Source of the DNA: Paracoccus cavernae
Lineage (GTDB): Bacteria > Pseudomonadota > Alphaproteobacteria > Rhodobacterales > Rhodobacteraceae
Direction of reading: 5' to 3'
Length of the DNA: 64,000 nt
Assembly (NCBI GenBank): GCA_030410095.1
Contig: JAUFRC010000001.1
Span: 384,501-448,500 of the forward strand
The position numbers were made by a program, and so were the translations under genes. The stretch's first letter is position 1; every line of letters starts with the position of its first letter. Below the pieces are notes generated by a model. It saw nothing but the letters and a program-made list of their open reading frames with translations. It made no database searches and was not told where the DNA came from. Shown here one piece after another: positions 10,850 to 21,485 of this stretch.

Positions 10850-11868
10850 ATGAGCGACAAGACCACCGACAGCCGGCGCCGGAGCGCGGCCGCGACCGAC
10901 AGGCCCGATCAAGGCACCGCCTTCCGCCCGAGCCGCCGCAGCGCGCTGATGCTGGGCGCGGGCCTGCCTCTGAGCCTCGCTTGGCCCGTTTCCGTGATGG
11001 CGCAGGACGGCGCGGGCGCAGATGGCGATGCCCATGCGCCCACCGCGCTCGCGCAGGCCGGTCTGCCGCTTTTGACGATCTCCCTCGGGTCTTTCGCGAT
11101 CACGCCGCTTCCGGCGGGGGCGGTGTCTCGGACAATCCGATTGCGATTTTCGGGCTGGATGTCGATCCCGAAGACTTCGCCCGCGTCGCTGCCGAGAACT
11201 TCATCCCCGCCGACAAGACCTTCGGCTCCTTCACACCGGTTCTCGTGCGGTTCGAGGGCGGTCTTGCGCTCTTTGATTCGGGGATGGAGCCGGCGGGTAC
11301 CATCGCCGCGCTGGCACTGGCGGGGGTGACGCCCGACCAGATCACCCATGTCGTTCTGACCCATATGCATCCCGACCATATCGGCGGGCTTTACGGCGAG
11401 GGGCCGACTTTCCCCAATGCCGAACTGGTGGTGCCGAAGCTCGAAAACGACTTCTGGTCGACGCAGGACAGCGCGGCCTACAAGGCCAAGGTCGCGCCGC
11501 TGATCGACAAGGCGCGGCAGATCAATGCCGGCGACGAGATCCTGCCCGGCATCACCGCCGAGGCTGCTTACGGCCATACGCCGGGCCATACGACCTATCT
11601 TCTGAGCGCCGGCGACCAGCGCCTCCTGCTGACCGGAGACAGTTTCAATCATTACGCTTTCTCGGTCTCGCGCCCCGAATGGAAAGTGCTTTACGACAAC
11701 GACAAGGATGCGGCGATCGTGACGCGCAAAGCCGTTCTGGCGCGTCTTGCCGCCGACCGCATCCCCTTTTTCGGCTATCACATGCCTTTCCCCGCCGTGG
11801 GTTTCATCGCGGATACGGGCGAGGGCAGCTACCGTTTCATGCCCGCGACCTATCAATTCTCGGTCTGA
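10850..11868 (+). CDS. Tat-exported metallo-beta-lactamase-fold hydrolase
   Basis: A twin-arginine-like leader (SRRSALMLGAGLPLSLAWP, about 28-46) ends near MAQDGA, so the enzyme should act in the periplasm. The MBL fold then shows the zinc motif THMHPDHIGG, the later histidine in YGHTPGHTTYLL and aspartate in LLTGDSFNH. The general subfamily contains lactonases and related hydrolases; the substrate is unknown. One G is missing in the run 11116-11120, shifting the frame between TPLPAG and GVSDNPIAIFGL. The start is ATG 10850, with a possible ATG at 10838. It stands alone and ends against a shared hairpin terminator. Confidence 0.82.
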
Positions 11869-11887
11869 GGCCGGCGCGGAAATGAAG

Positions 11888-11915
11888 AGGGGCGGCAGAA
11901 CCTTCTGCCGCCCCT
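11888..11915. terminator. Bidirectional hairpin terminator between convergent genes
   Basis: A perfect 12-bp stem, GGGGCGGCAGAA at 11889-11900 with its complement at 11903-11914, separates the plus-strand MBL gene (stop 11868) from the minus-strand hydratase/dehydrogenase gene (stop 11936). Short A and T runs flank it on both sides, so it can serve both transcripts. Confidence 0.75.
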
Positions 11916-11935
11916 TTGCCGTTTGAACCCGTCGG

Positions 11936-13885
11936 TCAGACCTTGCCTGCCGCACGGTCGCGGGCATGCATCGGTCCGCCGCGCCAGCGCGGAAGCCGTA
12001 ACCGTGGATCTCGACCAGATCGATATCCGAGGCCTGATGCGCGATCCCCTCGGCCAGAATGGCATCGCCTTCGGCCGCCATTTCGCCGACCAGCGCGGTT
12101 GCGATCTCCTGTGCGCTCATGGTGGCGGGACTGGCGATCCGCTCGCCCAGAAGCGCGGTCACGGCAGGCGAGGGTTTGGGTTTGCGGTCGCCTGCGACAT
12201 AATCATACCAGCCGCCGCCGGTCTTCTGCCCCTTGCGGCCCGCCGTGACCAAGACGTCGCCAAGCGTTTCCGGCACATCTTGCCCAAGCGCCCGCGCGCC
12301 TTCGCGCTGGAGATAGGCGATGTCGAGCCCGCCCATATCCTGCGCCTCGAAGGGCCCCATCGCGAGGCCGTAGCCGCGCATTGCCGCGTCGATATCGGCA
12401 ATTGTCACGCCCTGACGCACCAAAGCCTCTGCCGCGGCACGGTAGCGTTTGAGGATGCGGTTGCCGATGAAGCCTTCGCAGATCCCCGCCTGAACCGGAA
12501 TTTTGCCAAGCTGTTTGGCCAGCGCGAAAGCCGTGGCCAGCACCTCGGGTCCGGTCTCGGGGACCGGCACGATTTCAAGCAATTTCATGACATTGGCGGG
12601 GCTGAAGAAATGCAGCCCGATGAAGCGTTCGGGATGGGGCAGACCTTCGGCGATCTCGCGCGGATCAAGATACGAGGTATTCGTCGCCAGAACGGCATCG
12701 GCACGGCATGCCTGCGCGAGCTGCTCGAAAACCGCGCGTTTGACGCCGATTTCCTCGAAGACCGCCTCGATCACCAGATCGGTATCGGCAAGCGCTGCAT
12801 AATCGGTCGAGGGGTGACGCCCGCCAGACGCGCCTCGGCCTGCGCTTGGGTCAGCTTGCCGCGTTTGACGCCGCCCTCGAAGATCGCGCGCAGATTGGCG
12901 ATGCCGCGCGCAAGGGCCGTCTCGTCACGCTCGATCAGCACAACCGGCAGGCCCGCATCGCGCAAAGCCGCGGCAATGCCTGCGCCCATCGTGCCGCCGC
13001 CGATCACCGCGGCCGAGCGGATGGCGACGGGTTTGGCATCCCCCAGATGTGCGGGACGGGTCGCGGCGCGTTCGGCAAAGAATACTGCCCGCAAAGCCGC
13101 CGCCTGATCCGAGCCGCGCAGCGCGAGGAAGGTTTCGCGCTCGAATGCCATGGCCGTTGCAAAGTCGTTCTCGGATGCAAAGCGGAGCGAGTCCAGCGCG
13201 CGCAGCGGGCATTGTTGCCCTTGGCCGCCTTGGTGACCGCCACGCGCTGCCCGTCCCAGAAAGCATCGTCTTCGGGCGTGATCACGCGGGCGGAAACGGG
13301 TTGGGGCAGGGGCTTTGCCAATGCCTTTTCGGCAAAGGCGATCGCGCCCTCCAGCAGATCGCCCTCGATCACCGCGTCGATCAGGCCAAGCGTCAGGGCC
13401 TTTTCGGCACGCACCGGCTTGCCCGATGTCACCAGCGCCACAGCGGCGGGCAGGCCGGTCAGGCGCGGGGTGCGCACCGTGCCGCTTGCCCCCGGAATGA
13501 TCCCGAGATTGACTTCGGGCAGGCCGAGGCTTGCGCCGGTGCCCGCGACGCGGAAACGGCAGCCGAGCGCGACTTCAAGCCCGCCACCCAGCGCCGCGCC
13601 GTGGATGGCCGCGACCCACGGTTTCGCCGCGCCTTCGATACGGGCGACGAGATCGGGCAGATGCGGCGGCTCCGGCACTTTGCCGAATTCGCGCACATCG
13701 GCACCCGCGATGAAGGTCCGGCCCGCGCAATGCAGCACGACCGCCGTCACCTCCGCCTCGGCGTCAAGCGTGGCGACCGCATCCCACAACCCCTGCCGCA
13801 CGGCTTGCGACAAAGCGTTCACGGGCGGATTATCCACGGTGACGATGGCGATATTGCCCGCGCGGGCGATGGTGACGGTGGACAT
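11936..13885 (-). CDS. Bifunctional enoyl-CoA hydratase / 3-hydroxyacyl-CoA dehydrogenase
   Basis: About 650 residues after correction. The N-terminal enoyl-CoA hydratase domain (about 1-190) has FIAGADVREF, AAIHGAALGGGLEVALGC and LGIIPGASGT. An NAD-binding 3-hydroxyacyl-CoA dehydrogenase domain (about 300-470) opens with AAVIGGGTMGAGIAAALRDA and contains NTSYLDPREIAEG and GLHFFSPANVMKLLEIVP. A C-terminal dehydrogenase domain carries GICEGFIGNRILKRY and ends GYGFPRWRGGPMHARD. This is the MFE-1/FadJ order. No separate paaF or paaH gene lies in the island, so it probably performs both beta-oxidation steps on the ring-opened dicarboxyl-CoA. Bases are missing at 13207-13209, 12811-12814 and about 11989; without correction three shorter pieces are read. 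It is last in the paaN-liv unit. Confidence 0.86.
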
Positions 13886-13903
13886 GTCTTTACTCCTGAC
13901 TTG

Positions 13904-14604
13904 TCAGATCCCGAGATAGGCTTCGCGGATGCGCGGATCCGCGATCAGCGCCTCGGCAGGGCCTTCCATACTGATGCGGCCGGTCTCCATGACATAGCCG
14001 CGATCGGCGATTTTCAGGGCGCCAAAGGCGTTTTGCTCGACCAGAAGCACGGTGACATTGAGCGCTTTCAGCCCTTTGACCACATCGAAAATCTGCTGGA
14101 CGATGATCGGCGCCAGCCCCATCGAGGGCTCGTCGAGCAAAAGGCAGCTTGGCCGGCCCATCAGCGCCCGCGCCATGGCGAGCATCTGCTGCTGGCCGCC
14201 CGACAGACCACCCGCCGCGAGATTGCGCTTTTCGCGCAGGATCGGGAACATCTGGAAAGCGTCCTCCATATCCTTCTCGACGCGGTCGTCGGTGAAAAGG
14301 AAGGCGCCCAGACGCAGGTTTTCCTCGACCGAGAGATTGGTGAAGATCTGCCGCCCCTCAGGCGATTGCGCGAGACCGCGTTTGAGGCGCTTGAAGGCCG
14401 GAACCGGCGTCAGCGCCTCGCCGCGAAAGGTGATCGTCCCGCCCGAGACCGGCTGCACGCCCGACAGGCAGCGCAAAAGCGTGGTCTTGCCCGCGCCGTT
14501 TGCCCCGACCACGGTGACGATTTCGCCGCTGTCGACGCGAAGGTCGATCCCGTGCAGCACTTCGATGCGCCCGTAGCGCGAGCGCAGCCCTCAACCGTCA
14601 GCAT
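13904..14604 (-). CDS. livF: Branched-chain amino acid-type ABC transporter ATP-binding protein LivF
   Basis: Cytoplasmic ATPase of a HAAT-family importer. Walker A is VGANGAGKTTLL, the signature is LSGGQQQMLAMARAL, and Walker B is LLLDEPSMGL; the length is about 233 residues. The literal frame starts only at MLHGIDLR (14560). Restoring a missing G near 14588 gives the normal N-terminus MLTVEGLRSRYGRIEV from ATG 14604. This start overlaps the livG stop by 14 bases, as expected in liv operons. Its place inside the paaN unit suggests uptake of phenylacetate or a related aromatic acid rather than leucine (inference). Confidence 0.92.
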
Positions 14605-15373
14605 GGGCGACCTCCGCTTCGGTACCAAGATAGGCGGCAATGACCGCCGGATTGCGGCTGACCGTGGCGGGATCGCCCTCGGCAATCTTTTCGCCGTGAT
14701 CAAGCACGACGATATGGTTCGAGATCCGCATGACCATTTTCATGTCGTGTTCGACCAGCAGGATCGCCACGCCCGAGGCCGCGACTTCGGCGATGAGGTG
14801 GTCGATTTCTTCGGTCTCGACGGCATTGCAGCCGGCGGCGGGTTCATCGAGCAGCAAAACCGCAGGATCAAGCGCCAGAGCGCGGGCGATCTCCAGCCGT
14901 TTGAGCGCGCCATAGGACAGATTGCCCGCCTCGCGTTCGGCGGCGCGGTCCAGCCCTACGCGCGCCAGCAGGGCACGCGCGCCCTCGGCTGCCGCTTTGG
15001 CGCGGCGGCGCGACGAGGGCAGGTTGAGCAGATCGGCCAGAACCGGACCGCGCTCGCGCAGGTGATAGCCCGCGATCGCGTTTTCCAGCACCGTCATGTT
15101 CTGGAAGATCTGGAGGTTCTGGAAGGTGCGCGACATGCCGCGTTCCGCCAGATGGTTCGGAGCCATGCCGGTCACATCCTCGCCCTTGAGCAGGACCTGA
15201 CCCGAGCCGGGCTGGTAGACGCCCGAGATCATGTTGAAAAGCGTGGTCTTGCCCGCGCCGTTGGGCCCGATCACCGAGACGATCTCGCCCGGTTCGACCT
15301 TGAAGCCGACATCCTGCACGGCTTTGAGGCCGCCGAAGGTGATGCCGAGGCCCTTGATTTCCAGAAGGCTCAT
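14591..15373 (-). CDS. livG: ABC transporter ATP-binding protein LivG
   Basis: An intact 260-residue ATPase, partner of LivF. Walker A is IGPNGAGKTTLFNMISG. The signature region reads LSYGALKRLEIARAL, with the alternate signature typical of LivG. Walker B is VLLLDEPAAGCN, and the H-loop is VEHDM. The ATG at 15373 overlaps the corrected livM stop (ATGA, 15370-15373). Confidence 0.94.
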   Translation of the reverse strand: MSLLEIKGLGITFGGLKAVQDVGFKVEPGEIVSVIGPNGAGKTTLFNMISGVYQPGSGQVLLKGEDVTGMAPNHLAERGMSRTFQNLQIFQNMTVLENAIAGYHLRERGPVLADLLNLPSSRRRAKAAAEGARALLARVGLDRAAEREAGNLSYGALKRLEIARALALDPAVLLLDEPAAGCNAVETEEIDHLIAEVAASGVAILLVEHDMKMVMRISNHIVVLDHGEKIAEGDPATVSRNPAVIAAYLGTEAEVAHADG

Positions 15374-16326
15374 TCGTCTTTCCCCGGAATTTGCGCAGGA
15401 TCGACGGCAAAAGCCCCTGCGGCATGAAGATCATCACAAGGATCATGACCAGACCCAGCATGAGCTGCTCATATTCGGCGAAAACCGTCAGCGCCTGCGG
15501 CAAAGCGTCAGGATCCCCGCGCCGAAGATCGCGCCCAGCACCGAGCCCGCGCCGCCGAGAACCGCCATCGTGACCATCTCGATCGAATGCATGTAGCCCG
15601 CGACATCGGGGCTGACGAATTTGTTTTGCAGCGCCAGCAGCGAGCCCGAGACCGAGGCATAGACCGCCGAGATGACGAAGGCCTGCAGCTTGTATTTCGC
15701 GACATCGACGCCGACGGTGCGGGCCGCGATCTCGGAGCCGTGCAGCGCGCGCAGGGCCCGCCCCGAGGGGCTGTTGTAGAGGTTGAGCGCGATCCATGCG
15801 CCGATCAGCAGGCAAAGGCCGGTGAAAGCATACCAGAACTCGCCGTTCGTGAGGTTCAGGCCCCAATCCTTCAGCAAGGCGCGCAGGCCCAGCTCGGGGA
15901 CATCGATCCCGTCGGGGCCTTTGGTGATCTGGCGCTCGTTGCTCAGCACCATGAAGATCAGGATGCCCATGCCGAGGCTGGCCACGCCAAGATAATAGCC
16001 GCGCAATTGCAGGATCGGACGGCCGACGAGATAGGCCAGCGCCGCTGAAATCGCCGCGCCCAGCACGATCGCAAGGCCGGGGTGCAGCCCCAGATAGATC
16101 GGGGCCAAGGCGCAGGCATAGGCCCCGATCCCCGCAAATCCGGCATGGCCGAGGCTGATCTGGCCGGCATAGCCCGTCAGGATCACGATCCCTGTCACCG
16201 CGATGCCGTTGACGAAGATCAGCGCGCCGATGCGGAAGTAATAGCCCGAGGAAAGAAGAACGGCGAGATCGCGATCAGCGCGGCCAGCACCAACAGGGTT
16301 GCCTGTTTCGAGGTCAGCTTCATCAT
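15370..16326 (-). CDS. livM: ABC transporter permease LivM
   Basis: Inner-membrane permease of about 320 residues with eight or more hydrophobic segments. The conserved cytoplasmic loop is TGYAGQISLGHAGFAGIGAY, and KFVSPDVAGYMHSIEMVTM precedes the last helices. Three single-base losses break it: near 16249 (restoring PFLLSSGYYFRIGAL), at about 15502-15504 (ILTLLPQALTVF) and near 15382. The last repair makes the gene end RKFRGKDE with a stop that overlaps livG ATG by four bases, which strongly supports a sequencing error. The start is ATG 16326 or 16323. Confidence 0.85.
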
Positions 16327-16328
16327 GA

Positions 16329-17201
16329 TCACACCCGCTCGGTCGATTTTTTGCCGAAAAGGCCCTGCGGCATGAAGAACAGCACCGCGAGGATCACGAC
16401 GAAGGCCGCCGCGTCTTTGTATTGCGAGCTCAGATAGCCCGCCGTCATTGCCTCGATCACGCCAAGCGCCAGCCCGCCCACAAGCGCGCCTTTGGGATTG
16501 CCCATTCCGCCCAGCATGGCCGCGGCAAAGCCCTTGAGCGCCAGCGCGATGCCGACGTCATAAGAGACCAGCGTGATCGGCGTGACCAGCACGCCCGCCA
16601 AAGCCCCGATCCCCGCCGAAAGCGCGAAGGACAGCGTCATGATGAAATTGGTGTTGATGCCGACAAGCTGGGCGGCAAGACGGTTGTTCGAGGTCGCCAG
16701 AAGCGCCTTGCCCGTCAGGGTTTTGGTGAAAAACACCCAAAGCCCGAAGAAAACCGCGAAAGCCCCCGCGATGACCCAAAGGCTTTGCGGCAGGATGGTC
16801 GCGCCCAGAATATGGATCGGATCATCGCCCGAGAATGCCGGAAAGCGGTGGAGCTGTTTGTCGAAGACCAGTTGCGTCACGCCGCGGATCAGGATCGAGG
16901 CCCCGATGGTGATGATGATCAGCGACACGACCGGCGCGCCGCGCGCGGGCTCGATCGCGAGCTTGTTCAGCGCGACCCCCACAGCCGAGGTCACCGCGAT
17001 CGCGATCAGCGCCGCCAAGGGCAGGGGCAGCCCCGCCTGATGGGCGAAAACGGTGATCATCCCGCCCAGCATGACGAATTCGCCTTGCGCGAAATTCACC
17101 ACATCCGAGGCGTTGTAGATGATCGTGAAGCCCAAGGCGACGAGCGCGTAAACCGCGCCGACCGTCACTCCGGACAAAAGAAATTGCATGAGTTCCGACA
17201 T
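16329..17201 (-). CDS. livH: ABC transporter permease LivH
   Basis: An intact permease of 290 residues counted from MSELMQFLLSGVTVGAVYAL (ATG 17201). A longer open frame to 17273 adds a charged, non-membrane leader and is rejected as the start. The hallmark is IIYNASDVVNFAQGEFVMLG; GVSYDVGIALALKGFAAAM-type sequence marks the second half, and the last helix ends FFMPQGLFGKKSTERV. It lies two bases upstream of livM and 83 bases after the binding-protein gene, in one operon. Confidence 0.93.
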   Translation of the reverse strand: MSELMQFLLSGVTVGAVYALVALGFTIIYNASDVVNFAQGEFVMLGGMITVFAHQAGLPLPLAALIAIAVTSAVGVALNKLAIEPARGAPVVSLIIITIGASILIRGVTQLVFDKQLHRFPAFSGDDPIHILGATILPQSLWVIAGAFAVFFGLWVFFTKTLTGKALLATSNNRLAAQLVGINTNFIMTLSFALSAGIGALAGVLVTPITLVSYDVGIALALKGFAAAMLGGMGNPKGALVGGLALGVIEAMTAGYLSSQYKDAAAFVVILAVLFFMPQGLFGKKSTERV

Positions 17202-17284
17202 GGCGGGGGCCCTTCGAGGGTCGTGGCGGCTTTGGCGCGGGCAGGATTTCTCTCCTCCCGCGCCTTCGGCCAAGCCGGTTCAGA

Positions 17285-18425
17285 TCAGTCGATCAGCTTC
17301 CATTTGCCGCCCGAGATCTCGAGCATCTTGAAGGCGCTCAGATCGAGACCGAGGTGGTCTTCGGGGTCATGGTGACGATGCCGGTGGTGCCGACGAGGCC
17401 CGAGGTCGCCTCGATCGCGTCGCGGATCGCCACCGGATCGGTGTCGCCCGCGCGGGTGATCGAATCGCTCAGGATGTTGAAAGCGTCATGGGCATAGCCG
17501 CCGAAGGTGCCGACCGGCGTTTTGGTGCGGGCCTCGAACGCGGTCTTGTAGGCCTCGACGACCGGCTTTTGCGGGTCGGTGTCGGGCAGAAGATCGGCCA
17601 CGAGCAGCGCCGTGCCCGGAATGCGCACGCCTTCGGCCGCATCCGCGCCGGCAAGCTCGATGAAGCCGTCCGAAGCCACGCCATGCGACTGGTAAAGCGG
17701 CAGGCCGACGGCGAGCTGCTTGTAGTTGCGCGTCACGATCGCGGGGCCCTGACCGAAGCCGGGGTTGAGGACGGCCTGAATACCTTCCTTGCCTTTGATA
17801 TTGGTCAGCTGCGGCGTCATGTCGGCGTCTTGCGGGCCGTAGGTTTCATCCGCGACGATCTCGATTCCGTAATTGCCGATCACATCCTTGCACTGCGCCT
17901 GCATCGAAGCGCCGAAGCCGTCGGTTCCCGAGATCAGGCCGATCTTGGTGATACCTTGCGCCTTCATATCCTCGAAGATCTTTTCGCAGGCCATACGGTC
18001 GGTATGGGGCGTTTTGAAGGTGAAGGGGCGCACCGGCTGGATGATCTCGATCGCGCCGGCCAGCGAGATGAAGGGGACTTCGTTGTCTTCGGCGACCGAG
18101 GCGATCGACATCGAGGTGCCGGTGGTGGAACCCCGATGATCGCGACGACTTCGTCATCCTCGATCAGGCGGGTCGCGAAGGTGCGGGCCTTGTTGGGGTC
18201 CGAGCCGTCGTCGTAAAGCACGAGCTTGACCGGTTCGCCGTTGATCCCGCCCTTGGCATTGGTCTCCTCGACCAACATTTCGAGCGTTTTCGCCTCGGGG
18301 TCGCCGAGGAAGGATGCGGGGCCGGTCGCCGAGACCGATGCGCCGATCCTGATTTCGGCCTGGGCGGCGGTGCCTGCAAGGCCAAGGGCCACAAGCGTGG
18401 CAATCATGCTGGTCGTGGATTTCAT
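17285..18425 (-). CDS. Periplasmic substrate-binding protein of the Liv-type ABC transporter
   Basis: Type I periplasmic-binding fold. The signal peptide MKSTTSMIATLVALGLAGTAAQAE is cleaved before IRIGASVSATGPASFLGDPE, and the protein then follows the usual LivK-like pattern (ITKIGLISGTDGFGASMQAQ, FGGYAHDAFNIL). The start is ATG 18425 with AGGGAGGAAG upstream. Two C/G-run losses shift the frame: about 18136, restoring the STTGTSMSIASVAEDNE region, and about 17364-17367, restoring the tail LDLSAFKMLEISGGKWKLID that ends at 17285. The corrected length is about 380 residues. It lies 20 bases after paaN, and HAAT-type binding proteins for aromatic acids are known. Confidence 0.88.
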
Positions 18426-18445
18426 GGTCTTCCTCCCTAAGAAAG

Positions 18446-20121
18446 TCAGTTCGCGCCGGACGCTGCGGTCCGGTCGGAGATCGGTCGCCGCCACATCACG
18501 CGATGGAAACGGTTGGCGACGAAAGCGGTGTCGGTCAGGCTGGCGTTTCCGGCCGGATTGGCGCCGGTGACGTGAAAATCGCTGAAGGCCGCGGATTGAT
18601 TGACGAAGATATTGCCGGTCAGGTTGATCGAAAGATTGACGCCCGCGCCCGCGAAAGCGCGGATGGCGCGGCTGATGCGGGCCTCGTCCGTGTCGTAAAG
18701 CGCGGCGGTGATCGCGCCTTTGCTGCGGGCAAGATCCGCAGCCTTGGTGATGGCCGTATCCGCGTCGCGCATGCGGATCAGGAAAGCGATCGGGCCGAAG
18801 CGTTCCTGCTCATAGGTGGCGCGGTCGTCCTCGTTCACGGCCAGCAAAAGCGGTGTTGCGCTGCGGCCCGATGCCAGCGGGGCGCTGTCGCGGATGATTT
18901 TGCCCAAGCCGCGGGCCTCGGCCACGCGCTGAAGCGTCGCGGGGTTGGCGATGGTGCCGCAGATCCCCGAGGCCTGCGCCGGATCGGCGAGAAGCGCCTC
19001 GATGGCGGCACGGATTCCTGCCGCGACCTCGTCGAAGCTCTTGTGCCCCTGATCGGTCTCGATCCCCTCGGCAGGGATATAGATGTTTTGCGGCGCGGTG
19101 CACATCTGGCCCGAGTACAGCGCCAGCGAGAAGGCGAGATTGGCGCAGACCGCGTTGAAATCTTCGGTCGCGGCGAGGGTTACGGTATTGATGCCCGCCT
19201 CTTCGGTGAAGACCGCTGCCCGCCCCGCATTGGCGCGCACCCAATCGCCGAAAGCGTTCGAGCCGGTATAGTCGATCAGCGCGACTTCGGGACGGGTGAC
19301 CAGATCCTTGGCCAAGGGCGCATCCGCGCGATCGGCGGCCAGCAAGATCACATCGGCGGGCAGACCCGCTTCGGCCAGAACTTCGCGCGCGACGCGCACG
19401 GTCAGCGCCAGCGGCAGGATCGCGGCGGGATGGGGTTTGACGATGACGGTATTTCCCGTGGCAAGGCTTGCGAAGATCCCCGAATAGGAGTTCCACGTCG
19501 GGAAGGTATTGCAGCCGATCGCCAGAGAAATCCCGCGCGGCAGGATCGTCCAGTGCTTCTCGATCTCCAGCGGGGCGGCCTTGCCCTGCGGCTTTATCCA
19601 GTCGGCACGCGGCGCAAAGCGCGTCATCTCCGCATAGGCCAAGGCCACGGCTTCAAGCGCACGGTCCTGCGCATGGGGCCCGCCCGCCTGAAAGGCCATC
19701 GCGAAGGCTTGGCCGGTCGTGTGCATCGTCGCGTGGGCCATCAGGAAGCTTTGGCGGTTCAGCCGCGCAAGGATTTCAAGGCAGATGCCCACGCGCGTCT
19801 CGATCGCGGCTTCGGCCCAAGCGCTGGAAGCGGCAAGGCTCGCGGCGACCAGATCATCGACCGGCGCCGCCGGATAGCTGATCGCGAGGGCAGGGCCCCA
19901 AGGCGAGATCTCCGCTCCGATTCGCGCATTCTCGGGGTGGTCGGGCAGGGCAAAGGCCTCGCCCTGCAGCGCGGCAAAAGCGGCCTCGGCATCGGATTTG
20001 GCGCTCTCGCCATAGATCTTGCCGCTGGGAATTTCGGGAAGGGCGACCAGAAGCCACGGCTCTCGACCGCCTTGATGGCAGTCTCCAGCATCGGCCGGTG
20101 AAGGTCGAAAAATCGCGTCAT
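18446..20121 (-). CDS. paaN: Phenylacetate degradation protein PaaN (aldehyde dehydrogenase family)
   Basis: About 558 residues of the PaaN family, an aldehyde-dehydrogenase-like protein linked to the phenylacetyl-CoA pathway. In some species it is thought to replace or complement the dehydrogenase half of PaaZ. The N-terminus MTRFFDLHRPMLETAIKAV leads to RGFWSPFPEIPSGKIYGE once a missing base at 20035-20037 is restored. Later motifs are ILPRGISLAIGCNTFPTW, TGNTVIVKPHP, DYTGSNAFGDWV and the cysteine-containing ALYSGQMCTAPQNIYIP. ATG 20121 follows GGAGGAGACC. It is the first gene of the minus-strand unit that continues into the Liv transporter. The promoter has a palindromic operator inside its spacer. 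Confidence 0.92.
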
Positions 20122-20147
20122 GGTGGTCTCCTCCCAGATCACGCTTA

Positions 20148-20176
20148 ATCATTGACCGTCCGGTCGGTCTATGCAA
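20148..20176 (-). promoter_or_regulatory. paaN/paaG promoter with TetR-type operator (site A)
   Basis: On the minus strand TTGCAT (20176-20171), a 17-base spacer and AATGAT (20153-20148) form a sigma-70-like promoter for paaN. The spacer is filled by the near-perfect palindrome GACCGTCCGGTCGGTC (20154-20169), centred between 20161 and 20162. The plus-strand paaG start lies 56 bases away, so one bound repressor could silence both divergent units. Similar sequences recur at 32737, 36369 and 39941. Confidence 0.7.
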
Positions 20177-20224
20177 CAAGAATCTGGAGGCCCCGCCGAT
20201 ATGCGGGGATTGGGAGACATCACC

Positions 20225-21016
20225 ATGAGCCAATCCGACACCGTCCTCGTGGCGCTGGACGGGGTGTGTTGCGCCTGACGCTGAACCGCCCCGACAAGCT
20301 GAATTCGTTCAACGAGGAAATGCATCTGGCGCTGCGCGCGCAGATCGAGCGCGCCCATCACGATCATGCGGTGCGCGCCGTTTTGTTGACGGGGGCAGGG
20401 CGCGGCTTTTGTGCGGGGCAGGATCTGGGCGATCGCGATCCGCGCAAGGGCGGGCCGAAGCCCGATCTCGGCCAGACGCTCGAGACATTCTACAACCCGA
20501 CTTTGCGCCTGATTCGCAGCCTCGAAAAGCCGGTCGTCTGCGCGGTGAACGGGGTTGCTGCCGGCGCTGGCGCGAATATCGCCTTTGCCTGCGATATCGT
20601 TCTGGCCGCGAAATCCGCGAAATTCATTCAGGCTTTCGCCAAGATCGGTCTGGTTCCGGACGCGGGCGGCACATGGTCGCTGGCGCGCATTCTGGGCGAG
20701 CCGCGCGCGAAAGCGCTGGCGCTGACCGCCGAGCCGCTGATGGCCGAAAAGGCCGCCGATTGGGGCTGATCTGGAAAGCCGTCGAGGACGAGGCCCTGAT
20801 GGCCGAAGCCGAGGTTCTGGCCGCCGGCCTTGCCGCGGGTCCGACCCTCGGGCTTGGCCTGACGAAACGCCTCATTCAGGCGGCGGCCAGCAACAGCCTT
20901 GACGAACAGCTTGATCACGAGCGCGATTGCCAGCAGATCGCAGGCCGCAGCGAGGATTACGCAGAAGGCGTCACCGCCTTCCTCGAAAGCGCAAACCCGC
21001 CTTCAAGGGGGAGTAA
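20225..21016 (+). CDS. paaG: Ring 1,2-epoxyphenylacetyl-CoA isomerase PaaG (enoyl-CoA hydratase family)
   Basis: About 264 residues, the length of PaaG. It isomerises ring-1,2-epoxyphenylacetyl-CoA to oxepin-CoA and also acts later in the pathway. Crotonase-fold motifs are RLTLNRPDKLNSFNEEM, GRGFCAGQDLGDRD, AVNGVAAGAGANIAFACDI and KIGLVPDAGGTWSL. Three base losses interrupt the frame: the G run near 20261-20264 (restores LDGGVLRLTLN), 20762-20765 (restores AADWGLIWKAV) and about 20988 (restores KRKPAFKGE and the stop at 21016). It heads a plus-strand unit with paaI and paaK, divergent from paaN. Confidence 0.9.
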
Positions 21017-21021
21017 ATCCG

Positions 21022-21459
21022 ATGACGATGACCGATCAGGAAATCGCCGAAGCCTGCGCGCAGTCCATGTGGAACGACGACAGCGCGAGCCAGCGCCTCG
21101 GCATGGCGCTCGAGCATGTCGCGCCCGGCGAGGCCACCTTGTCGATGGATGTCACCAAGGACATGTCGAACGGCCACGGCAATTGCCACGGCGGCTATAT
21201 CTTTACCCTCGCCGATAGCGCCTTTGCCTTTGCCTGCAACAGCCGCAACACGATGGTTGTCGCCCAGACCAATTCGATCACCTACATCAACCCCGTCCGG
21301 ATCGGCGACCGCCTGACGGCCGCCGCGCGCGAGATTTCCCTGCGCGGGCGCTCGGGGATTTATGATGTGCGCATCACCAACCAGCATGGCGACCATGTCG
21401 CCGAATTTCGTGGCCATTCGCGCTCGGTGAAAGGGCAGCATCTGCCCGATCTCGCCTGA
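21022..21459 (+). CDS. paaI: Hydroxyphenylacetyl-CoA thioesterase PaaI
   Basis: An intact 145-residue hotdog-fold thioesterase. The PaaI signature is GHGNCHGGYIFTLADSAFAF, with the catalytic aspartate in TLADSAF, followed by NSITYINPVRIGDRLTA. It is thought to release CoA from dead-end pathway intermediates. ATG 21022 is five bases after the corrected paaG stop, and paaK starts 27 bases downstream. Confidence 0.94.
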   Translation: MTMTDQEIAEACAQSMWNDDSASQRLGMALEHVAPGEATLSMDVTKDMSNGHGNCHGGYIFTLADSAFAFACNSRNTMVVAQTNSITYINPVRIGDRLTAAAREISLRGRSGIYDVRITNQHGDHVAEFRGHSRSVKGQHLPDLA

Positions 21460-21485
21460 GCTATTCCGTCTTAGGGAGGAACATT

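Noticed and set aside
13049..15427. 792-codon plus-strand frame across livF and livG
   Set aside because: Complement of well-conserved ABC ATPase genes; composition is Arg/His/Asp-rich.
18459..18476. CCGGTCGG-containing stretch resembling the paa operator
   Set aside because: It lies inside the paaN coding end, has only one half-site, and its position relative to the binding-protein start does not suggest a promoter.
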